Source: Dermatemys mawii
Lineage: Eukaryota; Chordata; Testudines; Dermatemydidae
Length of the DNA stretch: 64,000 nucleotides
Direction of reading: 5' to 3'
Assembly: GCA_007922305.1 (NCBI GenBank)
Contig: ML677364.1
Coordinates: 16,762,260-16,826,259 of the forward strand
The notes beneath the pieces are model-generated. The model worked only from the letters and a program-made list of their open reading frames with translations, had not been told where the DNA came from and did no database searches. Position numbers and translations under genes: made by a program. Of the stretch, positions 24,601 through 37,200 are shown one piece after another. The number at the start of each line of letters is the position of its first letter. The first letter of the stretch is position 1.

Positions 24601-25194
24601 CTTTGCCGCCTTTTGGTGGTAGACATGCTGACACAAGAATCAGGCACCTTCGCTCACCCGTTCTTCTCACAATCCTGCAAAACCATGGCTCTTGGGTAGA
24701 ACAGGGATTGTTCTATTGTGTCGTGTTGAAAAGCTACCACAAGAAAAACTTGGCTGCAGAAGAGGAATCATTTCCAGAAATCAATCTCTTTTTGAGTCTC
24801 ACCTTTCTCATGTTCTGACTGGCTGTTGAACTTAAAACATGCATTTGTCGTTGAACTTAGTCCACCTTGCTGCCATTACAGCCTTTCACCTACCAGTTGA
24901 AAAGTTTTCAATATTGCCGCATCACACCGCTGCAAGATTAACCAAGGGCTTTTCCAATCTTTTTCCTCATGTAAGGGAGCCTGCTCCACCATGTGAGCTT
25001 AACTTGGTTCTCAGTGCTGTGAGGAAATCTCTCTTTGAACCTATTTGTGATTGTTCTCTGCAATACTTAGCATTCAAAACTCCATTTCTTGTAGCCATTA
25101 CTTCAGCCAGGAACACAGGAATCACTTATGGCTGATTCACCATACACATTCTTCCATGACAAAGTGATTCTACATCTCCATCCTTCCTTCCTAC

Positions 25195-26006
25195 TGTCAT
25201 GGGGTACACCCCTCATGGACAGACTGGTGCCTCCTTGTGGTTATGCTGGGGATTAGCTCAGGGCCAACACCTACATTCATGGTCTACACACCAGCACTTT
25301 GTCTCTGTTCCTGCCTATGACTCTTCTCTCAGCTCCCAAATATGCAGCATTCACTTCTCTACTCAGCCTTCCAGGGAGGTCACCATCTGTTTCCCACTTC
25401 GGGGGAATCTGTCCAACAGTCCAGCCACTTCCCCAGTGGCAAGTGGGGGGGGACCCTGGACTGCCCACTACTCCAGGCCTCAACCCAGCGATCCTGTAAA
25501 CAGTTGCCTCCTCTGTAACCTTGGTCAATGTTGCTCTATTTCCCTGGGCCACTTCTCCATGGCCCCAGGACCTCCTTCACCATTATCTCAGGGCACTCAG
25601 TTGCTCAGTCCTAGAAATCAGCCACAGCTCTGTAGAAAGTGATTACAGTTCTCTCCGCTCTCCAGGGTCCCTAGTCTGTCTACCAGAAGCTGGGAATGGG
25701 TGATGGGATGGAACACTTGATGATTACCAGTTCATTCCCTCTGAAGCACCTGGCATTGGCCACCTGGGCTAGATGGACCTTTGGTCTGACCCAGCATGGC
25801 TATTATGTTGTTTTGTTGCAGTCCTTACTCTCTGGACTCCCAGCAGCAACAGACCCTGCTCTGCCTTGTGGCTCTTTTTATGGGGGCCTGCTGCGCCCTG
25901 AGTGGCTCTTCCTCGGAACCCCTCTCCTGTTGGCTGTTTCCCACACAGCATCTACAGGGGCCTATTAACCCCTTCTCTGCCAGTGTGGGGCAGATGGCCC
26001 ATCACT
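25195..26006. mobile_element. LTR-like insertion inside the DIRS remnant
   Basis: A GC-rich 812-base segment starting TGTCATGGGGTACACCCC, flanked by CCTAC at 25190-25194 and 26007-26011. Removing it rejoins the recombinase remnant. A 5-bp duplication and TG start fit a solo LTR, though the end is not a clean CA. Open frames inside are compositional. Confidence 0.5.
25665..25812 (+). mobile_element. CR1-type 3' end inside the LTR-like insert
   Basis: ccagaagctgggaatgggtg through gctagatggacctttggtct is a CR1 tail, making a third layer of insertion. Confidence 0.75.
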
Positions 26007-26799
26007 CCTACCTAATGTTTCATCTAACTTCCACATCAGTGAAAACTTTGAATTACCAGGTCTTTACCCCAAACCCATATTTGAAGGAAATAAGCCAGTC
26101 TCTATACTGTGGATATGCCTTCTATCTTGACAGGACTAAATCCTTTAGATCCTCCCCTAGAGTCTGTTTCCTTTGCAGGAAGAATGAAGGGAGCTTTGAT
26201 TTCCATATAGATTTTCTATCAGGGTGCATCTTAATGTATTACAAAGCTTCTGATAGCCCATCCCAACAGGGATCCACCTTTCTAGTCCTACTTAAGAACA
26301 TGACATTTTCAAAGCTATCACCTAGTCTCTGCACATCTTTTCCTAGCATTATGCTATCCTTCATGCTTCAATAGTGGATACAGCCCCTAGTGCAGATATT
26401 CTCCAAATTCTGGTGAATGTCTCAGTGCCTACCTTTATGATTGGTGCCCTACTTGGGACTCACCTAACATGGTGCTCCTATTGGGACAATAATTTGAAGG
26501 AGCAGTTACTTCTCTTGAAGAACTCCAGTTTCTGTACAGGTGTTTTGTTCTGATCGCTGCTCCAATACCCATCTTCCTTTCCCCTCTGCTTCTGAGTTTT
26601 CCTCTGTTTGGATTGCATGGCTGAGCAGGAAATGGTTGATGGTGGGTTTCCCCCTTCCAGTATACTGTCTGGGATATGAGCATGTGCAGGGCACAGGCAT
26701 AGACCTGTAGATGCTACTAACTAAAAATCTCCAAGAAAGCACAGCCACAGTGGAACATCCCTATGGACAACATATTTTTGAACTGCAACTACTGGTCAG

Positions 26800-28095
26800 G
26801 TAAGTATCCTCTTCTCTCTAAAGGCCAAATCCTACTTTTAATTGCATTTGTACAATCAATCCCCATTCTCTTCAATCAGTTTATACAGATGTAACTGAAG
26901 GTAGAATTTGGTCTTACTGTTGGAACTCAATTCTAATATGAACCTGAATAAGTCAGCATACTGTCCTACAGCAGTCAAAACTTTGCAGGGCTATAATGAG
27001 AAGAAGAAACTGAGTTCACACAATGCAAATATTTTCAGTAAAGATGCTTTTCAGTTCACCAGTTAATGTGTCTGGACATGTCTTGTGCGGGTAGGGCCTA
27101 GCAAGGATGCTATTTCTAGCTATAGTGGATTATCAAGCTCATCAGCTTGATGCTTGTGGTGAGGTTATATTTCTAACTGTAACTGAACCTGATCCACCAG
27201 CTCAGAATAGAAGACTGCCCCAGCGCAACAGGATCTTATGTAAATACTTGCCTCATAGTACGCACCTTTGTATTTTCCTTAGGAAGGTAAATCTGTATCT
27301 TGGGCTGCCATTTTTAATGTTTGTGAAATCAAGTCCAGCATGGATTATGCAACCAGCGAGGTGACTAAACCAAACTACCTGCCAGATGTAATTATGTGTA
27401 TAGCATAGTCTCTCCTTTGCTAAAGCATCAATTACAAAAACTCAACTTTTTTTTTTTTCAGGTCACCTGTTATTTTTCTTTTTGGTTACATCTATCACTT
27501 GTAGGGTAAAGTAGGATGCTGGGGCTGCTAATGTCTCATTTTCCAGAGTTGTTGCAGAAATGGCTAATGAACTGTTCTGCAGGCAGACCTGCTATGTAAA
27601 CTTAAATATATGCTCTAGAAACATTGCCCCAAAGGAGACAGGCAAAACCACCACCCAGCTCTATGTAGGGTCAAGCCAAGCCCTTCTGCCCTCTAACCTG
27701 CTCTGGCTGAACATGGCAGCACCCTGGAAATCCAGTGGCAGATTCAGGTGCATTCAGCAATGGACAGAGTTTTAAATTTCTATCCTACTGACCTTACATT
27801 TTCCATTTTAAGGTGCTTGCAGTGATTACAGAAGTGTTCTAGGGGAGGGAGAAATAAGAGATGCAAGCCAATGGGTTTTGGGAGTGTGGAGGGGGAAGAG
27901 TGGTGGCTTTTGGCCCTGTTTACTTAATTCTCCACTACAAACATGCTGCATTTGAAGAGTACTGTAACTTCAAAAAAGAAACAGGGACGTGTTTGGTTTT
28001 GACACTGTTTATTTGTACAGTTAGCAATCAAACAAGGGGGGAAAAAAAATCTGAAATTAACAAAAAACACAATTAGAAAAACACAGTGCAATTTA
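26800..28095. other. Intergenic, no recognised feature
   Basis: No credible gene. The frame near 27107 and others are short and unsupported. Confidence 0.4.
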
Positions 28096-28099
28096 GAGA

Positions 28100-29440
28100 G
28101 CATGGGAAAGATGAAAAAAGTTCAGGAGCAATTGGATCTCCTAAACCATCTATAGAAACCAGCCAGTTCAAGAAACTGCTTCACCTGCCCTTTGGTCCAG
28201 GGGATGGGGCAATCTCTCAGGGCTTGGACCTTATCCATGAGTAGGTGCAACCACCTCTGACCCACTGCGTATCCCAGGTACATTACCTCCTCCTGTCCTG
28301 CTGGCATTTGGATGGTTTTGCAGTTAGCCTGGCTTCCCCGAGGGCTTGCAGTATTGTGGTGAGGTGTCTTAGATTATCTTCTCATCTGGCTCTGTATATC
28401 CCTACGTTGTCAATATAAGATGCTGTGTATTTATTGATCACGTGGCCACAACAGCTTATCTCTAAGCCACTGTAAGGTCAACAGAGCCCCATCTTCGGCA
28501 TGGTTCTAAACAGGAAAAGACTGAATGGCATGGCAAAGGCTATCTTCCTCCGGGAGGTTGGAATCAGGGGAATTTGCCAATACCCCTTTGTTAGATCCAG
28601 TATAGATATAAACTCAGCATTCCCTAGTCAATCGAGCAGCTCATCCACCCAGGGCAGAAAGCAGGCGTTGAATTGTGAGATTGCACTGACTTTCCAGAAG
28701 TCTATGCAGAACCTTATGGATCCATCAGGTTTTGGAATGAGAACAATGGGGCTGCTCCACAAGATTCTGCCACGGCCCCCAATGGCCAGCATCCACTTGA
28801 GCTCTTCCCAGATGACTTCCCACAGCTTCCTGGGCAGCGGCCGATGATGGTCTGGCCCTCTTAGCAAGACTCAACTGTTAAGGACAGTAGGAGGCTCTGA
28901 CCCTCTGGGCAAGGCAGACTGAACAATCAGTCTAAATCAGGAGTCCCCGCTAGCCACTCCTAATGTCAAGTGCATGGGTAGGGGAATCCAGGCCCACTCC
29001 ACTCCACCGGGTTCCAACCCAGGGCCCCATGAAGCTGGTAAGCTCCCTAACACATTCCCTGGATCACTTTCTATCAAAGTCCATCTCAGCTGGCAGCGGC
29101 TCAGTGTCCCTGTCAATCTCCATAGCCAGCTAGTCATCTGCAGCGTAGTCTGAGTGCATGGCCCCAACAGCCGGGTGAGTCAACAGTTCCTTTGCAGCAG
29201 CCTGCAGCACATGTCCTTCCTCCTCCTCCACCAGTCCCGACTGACCCGTGCTGCCTCCTTTTATCTGTTCCCTCTGCCTGGAGCCTGTGTAACAGGGATG
29301 AGGGGCAGTGGTCTCCAGTGATTGATCAGCACCTGTTGGCCGTGTGCAGGGTTGATACACCCCATCCCATACCTGAAAGTCAAAAAGTCCCATAATGAAC
29401 ATATCTGCAAAGGATGGAACGAGCCACAAGGGAAAAAAGA
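28100..29440 (-). pseudogene. Ty3/gypsy-type retrotransposon pol fragment
   Basis: The - strand has an RT start motif (SPIVLIPKPDGSIRF near 28735) and an RT/RNase H junction-like segment (YLGYAVG, then QALRDCPIPWTKGQVKQFL) near 28150-28280. The middle of RT is deleted, frames are broken and stops occur, so it is inactive. 29000-29440 upstream may be degraded gag/protease region. Confidence 0.7.
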
Positions 29441-29502
29441 CATTTACAAATCAATTCTACCTGCACCACCTCCAAAAATGCTGTCCAATACAGTGTCTAA
29501 AA

Positions 29503-30185
29503 CAGGGGTGGGCAAACTTTTTGGCCCGAAGGCCACATTTGGGTTCAAAATTGTGTGGAGGGCCGGGTAGGGAAGGCTGTACGCCCCACAAACAGCCTGG
29601 CCCTGCCCCCTATTTGACTCCCCCACCCACTTCCCGCCCGCTGACTGCCCACCTCAGAACTCCCGACCCATCTAACCCTCACCCCTGCTCCTTGTCCCCA
29701 GATAGCCCCCTCTGAAGACCCCCCCCCACTCTAACTGCCCTCCCCAGGACCCCACCCCCTATCTAAGCCCCCAGCTCCTTGTCCCCTGACTATTCGCTCC
29801 AGAGACACCCCTGCTTCTTAATCACCCCCCAGGACTGCACTTCCTATCCAACCCCGTTGCTCCCTGTCCTGATTGCCCTGACCCCTAGCCACATCCCGAC
29901 CTGCTGAGAGGCTCCCTGGGACTCCCATGCCCTATCCAACCCCCCCGTTCCCTGTCCCCTGACCTCCTCACAAGACCCTCTGCCCGACCCCGGCCCCCTT
30001 ACCACGCCGCCACTCAGAACACTGCGTCTGGCCTAGAGCCAGATACGCTGTTGTGCAGCCCTGCCCCCCCAGAGTGCTCCTCGTGTGGCGCACTGAGGCT
30101 GCAGGGAAGGGGCAGGAGCAGCCTCCCCAGCCAGAGCTCAGGGGCTGGTTAGGAGGAGCCCGCGGTCCGTAGTTTGCCCATCCTG
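29503..30185. mobile_element. hAT MITE with TSD GTCTAAAA
   Basis: Begins CAGGGGTGGGCAAACT, ends AGTTTGCCCATCCTG. Exact duplication GTCTAAAA at 29495-29502 and 30186-30193. The interior is C-rich; open frames in it are composition artefacts. Confidence 0.9.
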
Positions 30186-30286
30186 GTCTAAAAGGAGCCC
30201 AAGTAGGGCAAAGAGAGAATTACAATGGGAACACCCTAAAAGAAATGCACACCTTCTACACCTGCTGACCTCACTAACCGCTAAAG

Positions 30287-30562
30287 CAGCAGTTGCCAAA
30301 CTGTGAGCCACACACCCTTATGGGGGTGCAGAGGAATGTTCAAGGGGGGCCGAGCCAGCCCCCACAGAGGGAGGGGAGGGAGCGCCATGCAGTCCTGCTC
30401 CACCCCCAGGCTCTGGCCCTGCCTCCTGGCTCCCAGCCCCCTTACCGCTCTCCATGTCCCCCCACTCAAAGCTGTGGCCATGCTCCCAGCCCTGGAGGGA
30501 AGTGGGGGGGGGCGCAGATAGGGCTAAGGGAGAGACAACCCTCAAAAGTTTGGGGACCACTG
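30287..30562. mobile_element. hAT MITE with TSD CGCTAAAG/CCTTAAAG
   Basis: Begins CAGCAGTTGCCAAACT, ends AGTTTGGGGACCACTG. The 8-bp flanks differ at two positions, consistent with an older insertion. Confidence 0.8.
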
Positions 30563-31145
30563 CCTTAAAGCAAGGCAGGGAAAGTAGTTTGCTCACCTGC
30601 TTCGAGGGGTTAGTGAGGTTAACAGCTGCAGCATGGGAAACTTGATAGTCTCAATTCATCTTGATAAAGAAATAGGATTAAATGGGATTTTCTGAAAGGC
30701 AATGTTTATATTTAGGGGGCTTGGTTGGACATTTCTCTGCTGCCCTAAAGAGTAAAATGTGTCCCTGCTATAGATCAGGAAGAGCCATCTGCTCATAAGC
30801 AAGTGCCTTCCAAGTACGTAGGAGGCGTATGGGTGCCTTCTCTTGAAAGATCTTTGACAGCTGTTAATGTATGTAACTGGTCCTGGATGCTACTAGGAGA
30901 GGCTCCATAGACAAGCAAGAGAAGGAAGGACCTATGTCAAGCTAGGGTTGGGGGGGAAATGCAAAGTCTTTCTTCCTCCCCCTTGTAGCAGCTGTAAAGG
31001 GGAGTAGGGTACACAGTGGAGCAAAGACATGAGCTTGACAAACAGAATTCTTGGGTTATGTACTATCACTTTTCTCTCTCGCCAAACGGCAACCTCTGAG
31101 TACAACTGTCCATATTTGGACAAGCCAAAAGCAAACGACCATTAC

Positions 31146-31233
31146 CTGGTCTGCGCCAACAACATCTACATCTTCTCCTACGTTGTCTGCTCCACCATCT
31201 GCTGAGAAGTCTTCTGCCTTGATCACATCTTCG
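31146..31233 (-). CDS. STAG3: STAG3-like exon, acidic C-terminal region
   Basis: Acceptor cttcttgttccag, donor CAG|gtaatg. Completes a serine, then 29 codons rich in [33 protein letters not shown] proteins have an acidic C-terminal region. The terminal exon below 31 kb was not recognised. Confidence 0.6.
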
Positions 31234-34200
31234 CTGGAACAAGAAGCTGAGCAGGTTAGTTCCTGGCCTGGAAACACACTTCCCTTTGATGGAGGTTCTA
31301 CTTAGAATGTGTTTTGCTTGCAGCACTAACAGGGAGGGCAGATTTTAGAGACTGCATGCACATGATATGAGTTGCTTTTAGGATTCTTGTATAAAGAAGC
31401 CCAAAGTCTTTGGCCCAAAGTGGGGGAAGAGCTTCATTATATTCTGATAAAAACGAATTTTGATTCGTGCAACTTAGCATCAAACAACCAAAAAGTGTAA
31501 AACAAACAAACCACCTATGAGTCTGTCCAGTATCCATTTAATGAGAGCAGGCACTGTCACCCTGAAAACTGCTTTTCTGGCTGGAGTTTGCATTTTCCCT
31601 TTTAACTTGACAAGCGACATCTCATGTTTCTGTACCTGGGCTATTACAGAGAAAATACTGCTTTATTTGTCTGTGTGTTTCCTTGTTGCACTGGATGGCA
31701 CATGGAGTCTAGCCAGAGGCCCTGTTTTGTTGACAGTGCTGGGCACTTCCCACATTATGTCATGTTCTGTGTGGAGCTCCCACACACTTGGCCTCAGGCC
31801 CTGCAGGAAGGAATTCACCAGTAACATACCAGCAGAGCTGCTAAGGCCAAGATGGTGTCTCCTTCTCCAGTTCCTCTCTTAAGAGTAAAGAGGAGCTGGG
31901 GGCGGGTGGGGTGGAGAAACACCCTTCTTCATTCCCAAACTCAGGGCTGGGTAGTAACTGGTACCTGGGAAACCCCTTTTGTGCCCCACAGAAGGATAGG
32001 AAGTGATTCAAATCTGGGGTGAGGGGGCTGGAAAGCCCCATTCTTCCCTCTGCAGCCCTTTCTATGGGACTGGGAACTACAGAAGTCAGGCAGGAAGCCT
32101 CCTCTTTCTTCCCCAGCTGCCTACAGGACTAGGGAGCAAGGAGAGTCTGGGTGGGTAGGGGGAGGGTTGCTCACTCCCTGTAAGTCCAAGAGGAGAACAC
32201 AGAAGGTGGAAGATGGAATCAGGAGGAGCGTATGGCCCCAGACAACAGCTCCATGGCAGCACTGAGAACACAAGGAATGTCCCAAGGCGAGAACTGTAAG
32301 ACACTGCTCCAATTGCACATAGTTTTGCAGTCTGCATATTTGAAAAATCCCAGCTCTTCTAGGGGCTTATAAATCATTTTTCCCTCACCTGTGTCTTCTG
32401 CTCAGTCCCACTGGACAAAAGAATGGCAGACGTGCTTGGAGACTTGTATCTTGAGACTTCAACCTCTTTCTGCTTTTCCCTGATGCAGCAGTGAGTTCTG
32501 GAGTGCATGGGAAGTCTGGAGTCTTGGTTGTTGTCTCAGTGTGGCTGGTTTCAGGCAGGGACCCTGTAACAGACGATCAATAGCACTATTCTTCATCCTC
32601 GCCCTCCGAGACATTGAGAGAGGAATACTTCAAACAGCCCAAGAGAGAGGAAAAAGCAGCATTCATTACAATGGGTGCAGTCATCGTGGAAGCTAAATTC
32701 ATGAAGACACTCTGAGCGAAGCATTCATTTTAAAATTCCACTGTGTTGAATGACCCAGCTACAATCTATACAAAAAACCCCAGAAATGACGGCCCGGCCA
32801 GTGGCTGATTTTGCACAGCATACATGAGACCCCCAGCTTAGATTTCTGGGCCCTGGCTCTTTCTCCCCAGACCAGAGGGCACTGTCAGTGCCGCACAAAC
32901 CGTGCAAGTAGCCCCTTTGGAAAGGCAGACCACCTCCGTGACATGCTGCTGCAATCCCCCATGTCCTCATAGATCAGGGGTGGGCAAACTACGGCCCGGG
33001 TCAGGTCTGGCCCATCAGGGCTTTGGATCCAGCCCGTGGGATTGCCATCCCAGGGGCGCCGCGAGCCCCACGCCACTCCCAGAAGTAGCCAGCACCACGC
33101 CCTGCGGACTCTGGAGGGAGCGGGGCAGAGGGCTCCATGCGCTGTGCTCATCTGCAGGCACCGCTCCCCGCAGCTTCCATTGGCTGGGAACGGAGAACCG
33201 CAGCCAATGGGAGCTTCAGGGGAGGTACCCATAGGCAAGGGCAGCACATGGAGTCCTCCGTCTCTCTCTCTCTCCCTCCCTCCCCCAGGGCCACAGGGAC
33301 ACGGTGCCGGCCGCTTCAAGGAGCAGCGCAGTGCCAGGGCAGGCAGAGAGCCTGCCTTAGCCCTGCTGTGCGCCGCTGCCACCCCAGAGCCACTTCAGGA
33401 AAGCTGCGCTGGGCCACGCCCCACATCCCTCTTGCACTCCAAACCCCTACCACATACCCCCTGCACCTCAACCCCCTGCCACACCCCAACCTCCATCCCA
33501 GCCCTACATTCATGGCCCTTGGAAATACATGCGATTTCCCCACCCACATGTGACCCTAGGGCCAAACAGTTTGCCCATCCCTGCCATAGATACTGGGCTC
33601 TGAAGGGAGTCCCATCAACTCCTCAGATGAAGGATGATGTACAAAGCACAGCTCTAAGGATGGCTGTAAGCCAGAAAGGGAGGAATTAAAGGATCCTCTG
33701 GAGAGAATTCCCTTTGTTTCCCCTAACAAATACATCCCAGAAATGGAAACAGTAAGAATCTATCTTTATCACTTCTATAAATAACTGTTTTCATTATCAT
33801 AGGGCTTCATAAAATGTATCTAAACCTTGTAATACCACTGTGTAGTCAAGTAATATTATCCCCATTTAACACGGAGAAACTGAACCAAGGAGGTTAAGTC
33901 ACTGGCTCAAGCTAAGAAAGGCATGAACGACAGCAGGGACTAGAACGAACTTAAGAGTTTCTGGCTCCCATACTCAGATCACTGGACCAAGCCTCTCTCT
34001 GCTAAATAATGAAAACAACAAATCTGGAGGGGAAAATATAGGGTTTAGAATGGCAAACCTACAACGGCCCATGCACTGCTGTATTTTAATGCGATATGTT
34101 AAGAAATCCATTTTTACAGAGGACGCAACCAATCAGATTTGACAAGACGGTGGAACTTTCATACCATTAGACAATTTTCTTTTAAAAGAAGATGTCTTCG

Positions 34201-37200
34201 ATCTGCTTGTGGGTGACCATTCTCTTAAACTGCTGATAACAGAATTCTCCTCATCTTCATTTGCCAGCAAAGAGTTCCTGTACCAAACCAAGGGCTGCCA
34301 TTCATCTCCTCTGCAAGACACTGGCTCTGTTACATATCTCTGCAGGTAATCGTACCTGGGGGGAAATGAAAAGTATAAGAAAAATCAAAGTCTCTTCTGT
34401 AACTATCTAGGCTAGGCCTTCCTACATTTGAGTTTTTTCCCTCTGCTCTGCAATTGGGGAGGCAGAACCAAATCCATCAAGCAACAGAAAGAGGGAGGGC
34501 CTGGCTCCCTCTTCTGGGAAAACAAATCAGTGCGAGTGCTTCTGAGGCTGAAAGATTGCTCAGAACATTACAAACCACTCTTGATTCCCAGTAATTACAG
34601 AGCCGCATCCATCTTTGAATATAATTTCCTACACTCTAGCACAGGGAGAGTAACTGCTTGTTGCTGCTGCCAGGAAGCAATTTACTGAGTTGTTTTCTTG
34701 CAAGATAATCCCCCTCTCCTTCCCCAGCAACTGAAAGGTCTAGTCCTGCCTCTTCAACCGCAAAGTAGAGGGAAACTTAACTGAGACATATTCCCTTTGA
34801 TTTAACAGCAAGACAAAATGGTGCATCAGAACTTGGAATTAGAAGTTACAAGGGTGGGTGGGGGCTCAATGCCTTCCAGCTACAGCTCATCACTTCCAAT
34901 CCAGCCAGGACCGTTAAACCAGATCCCACCTTAGAACACACACACCATGAACACTTTATATATATTTCAATATAATTATATAATAATAAATTTTAATTAG
35001 AATTTTATATTATTATTACTACTCTGATTCAGAAGACAGCCTGGAAAATATCAGAGCTTTCATCAAAATAAGAAGACGACAGTCCTGGGAGGACAACTGA
35101 AATGATTAGAGTCATGCATCCTGGAGGCAATGGAGACTCAACACACTGATTATGCAATATGTTGGTTTCAAACAAGTGTGTACTGTAACTAAAATTTTAG
35201 GGTCTAATCCAACTCCCATTGATGTCAATGGAAACACTCCTATTTTCAAGGATCAAGCCCCTTAGCACTGTTTTTTATTTAATAAATTGTTTCTGGATAT
35301 ATTTTGTGGCAAACACCAACTGACAAGTTTAATATTTTACCACTAAACTCCATATACTTAGAATTATGTTGGCTACACTCCTTTCTAACAAATGTCCTTA
35401 TTCTCTATATCATGTGTTATAGGTGCATTCACAAATGTTATGCAGGTCTGTACACCAGTCCTGTGCCTGATTAATAATAAAAATGAAAATAACCAGATGT
35501 TTATTTTCAAAAGTTCATGTTGACTTAAAACATTCCGTCCTGTAATTTATGGTGCAACTAAACCTAAATATTTCTAAAAGGAAATATAATTTCCAGACCT
35601 TGCAAGGTATTTTGAGCCTCCCAGAATAGAAACGGTTACTTTTCAAACATGGCTTGAATGTAGAGTTGTAGATAAAATTGCAATTTTCCCCTCCTTGTGA
35701 ACTTTATTGTTTTTCATTATTTCCAGCATAGGTGAGCAAATCAAAGAAAGCTGAAGATAAAGTCTAGGAGTGTTTCTTGCTTGGTTCCTCACAAGAGTGG
35801 TCAAAAGATGAGCAAACCAGTAGGGATATTCCTGCTTTCTTGGAATATACCCACTGGAAAAAAACATTAGACACAGTCTTGTAAAATCATCAGGAAAATT
35901 TACCATCCTGCCCATCTTGCTGATGAAATATTTTCCTCTATCATTAAAAAAAATTTACTCTCCTAAGACAAATTGGTAAATACAGGCATGTCCCGTCTTG
36001 CGCGAGGGTTCCGTTCTGCGGTTACCACGTAAAGCAGAAACCGCGTACAGTCAAAACCCATTGACTTCAATGGGAGGTGAAACTGCGCCCCCTGCAGGAA
36101 GTTAAAAAAAGTTCTCCTTTCTTTTTTTGTTTTTGCAAACCGCGTAAAGTGGAAATCGCATAAGACGCGACATGCCTGTAGAGTTTTGCAAGGCTGGATT
36201 AACAGAAATCCACCTGGGAGAAAAAGATCACCATGTGGAAGAGAACAATTGCTTAAACCAAATCCACATTGTGATGGCGGAGTTAAACAGAAGTTTGTGG
36301 AAGGTACAATCTAGTGCTACACACAAGAGATCCTGGTTGGCAAAAATGCAAAATTAGAAAGGGTAATTACTGCTAATTATAGACAGGTCAAAATCAAACA
36401 ATCAGAGGTCACAATACAAACATGGGAATCCGCACACTGCACATTTTTCCCCTGCACATTGCATTTTTATATCTTATTCATGTCTCAATATGCATTCTGT
36501 GTGTAACTGAATCCTGAATACAGTTGGAGTTCCACTCCCTAAGGAAGAAAAGAGAAGGAATGGAATGGAAGGAACCAAGGGACAGATGAGAGGAAGGAGC
36601 TCCTGCAGTACCAGAGATAGAGAAGAGCAGAGACTGAGGAAACAGGGTCTATGGATTTTTCTATAGTTAAAACGCTACAGCAGTGCTGCTGTAGCATTTG
36701 GTGAAGAGGCTACCTATGTTGACGGGAGAGTGTCTCCCATCCGTGCAGGTACTCCACCTCCCCGAAAGGAGAGACTCCCTCTTGTCAACATAGCACTGTC
36801 TACACCAGGGTTAGATCAGTACAACTATGTTGCTCAGAGGTGTTCTGATTGGATTTTCCACACCCCTGAACGATGTAGTTATACAAACATAAGTTGATAG
36901 TGTATACCAAACCTAACAGACACAGTCATGTCCCTTTGTGTTATCCAGAGCCACAAGAATAAATGGCCCAGTGTTACATTCTTTTTTTAATATTTACATT
37001 ACAATAGCACCCAAAGGTGCCAATCAGAACCAGAATCCCACTTTGTCAGGGACTCTATAAAGACACACAAAGGCATAGTTACTGCAGTGAAGAGCTTCAT
37101 GCTATACATTTTCTAACAAATTCCTCAGAGAAGCTAGTCTGCCCCGTCATATGGATTGTGGTTTTGGCTTCTTCCATTCTGTTGTCACTGTAGTAGCTCT

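Larger units (their letters stand above)
24839..26800 (+). pseudogene. DIRS-like tyrosine recombinase remnant, split by an insertion
   Basis: Before 25190 the frame reads RLTKGFSNLFPHVREPAPPC, SAVRKSLFEPICD and FLVAITSARN, then (shifted) FFHDKVILHLHPSF, like the YR core of DIRS-type retrotransposons. After 26007 it resumes with FELPGLYPKP-like and LDRTKSFRSSPR text. An 0.8-kb insert separates the halves. Stops and frameshifts show it is dead. The family call is from remembered motif similarity. Confidence 0.55.

Noticed and set aside
29395..30568. Several frames of 60-106 codons
   Set aside because: Inside C-rich hAT elements; no conserved motifs and overlapping frames on both strands.
30599..30640. 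Short - strand candidate STAG exon reading LLTSLTPRS
   Set aside because: It overlaps an inverted repeat and would lie after the acidic exon, opposite to the order in STAG proteins.
32902..33689. Long + and - frames of 110-217 codons
   Set aside because: They lie inside or across a GC-rich hAT element; proline/serine-rich composition explains the lack of stops.
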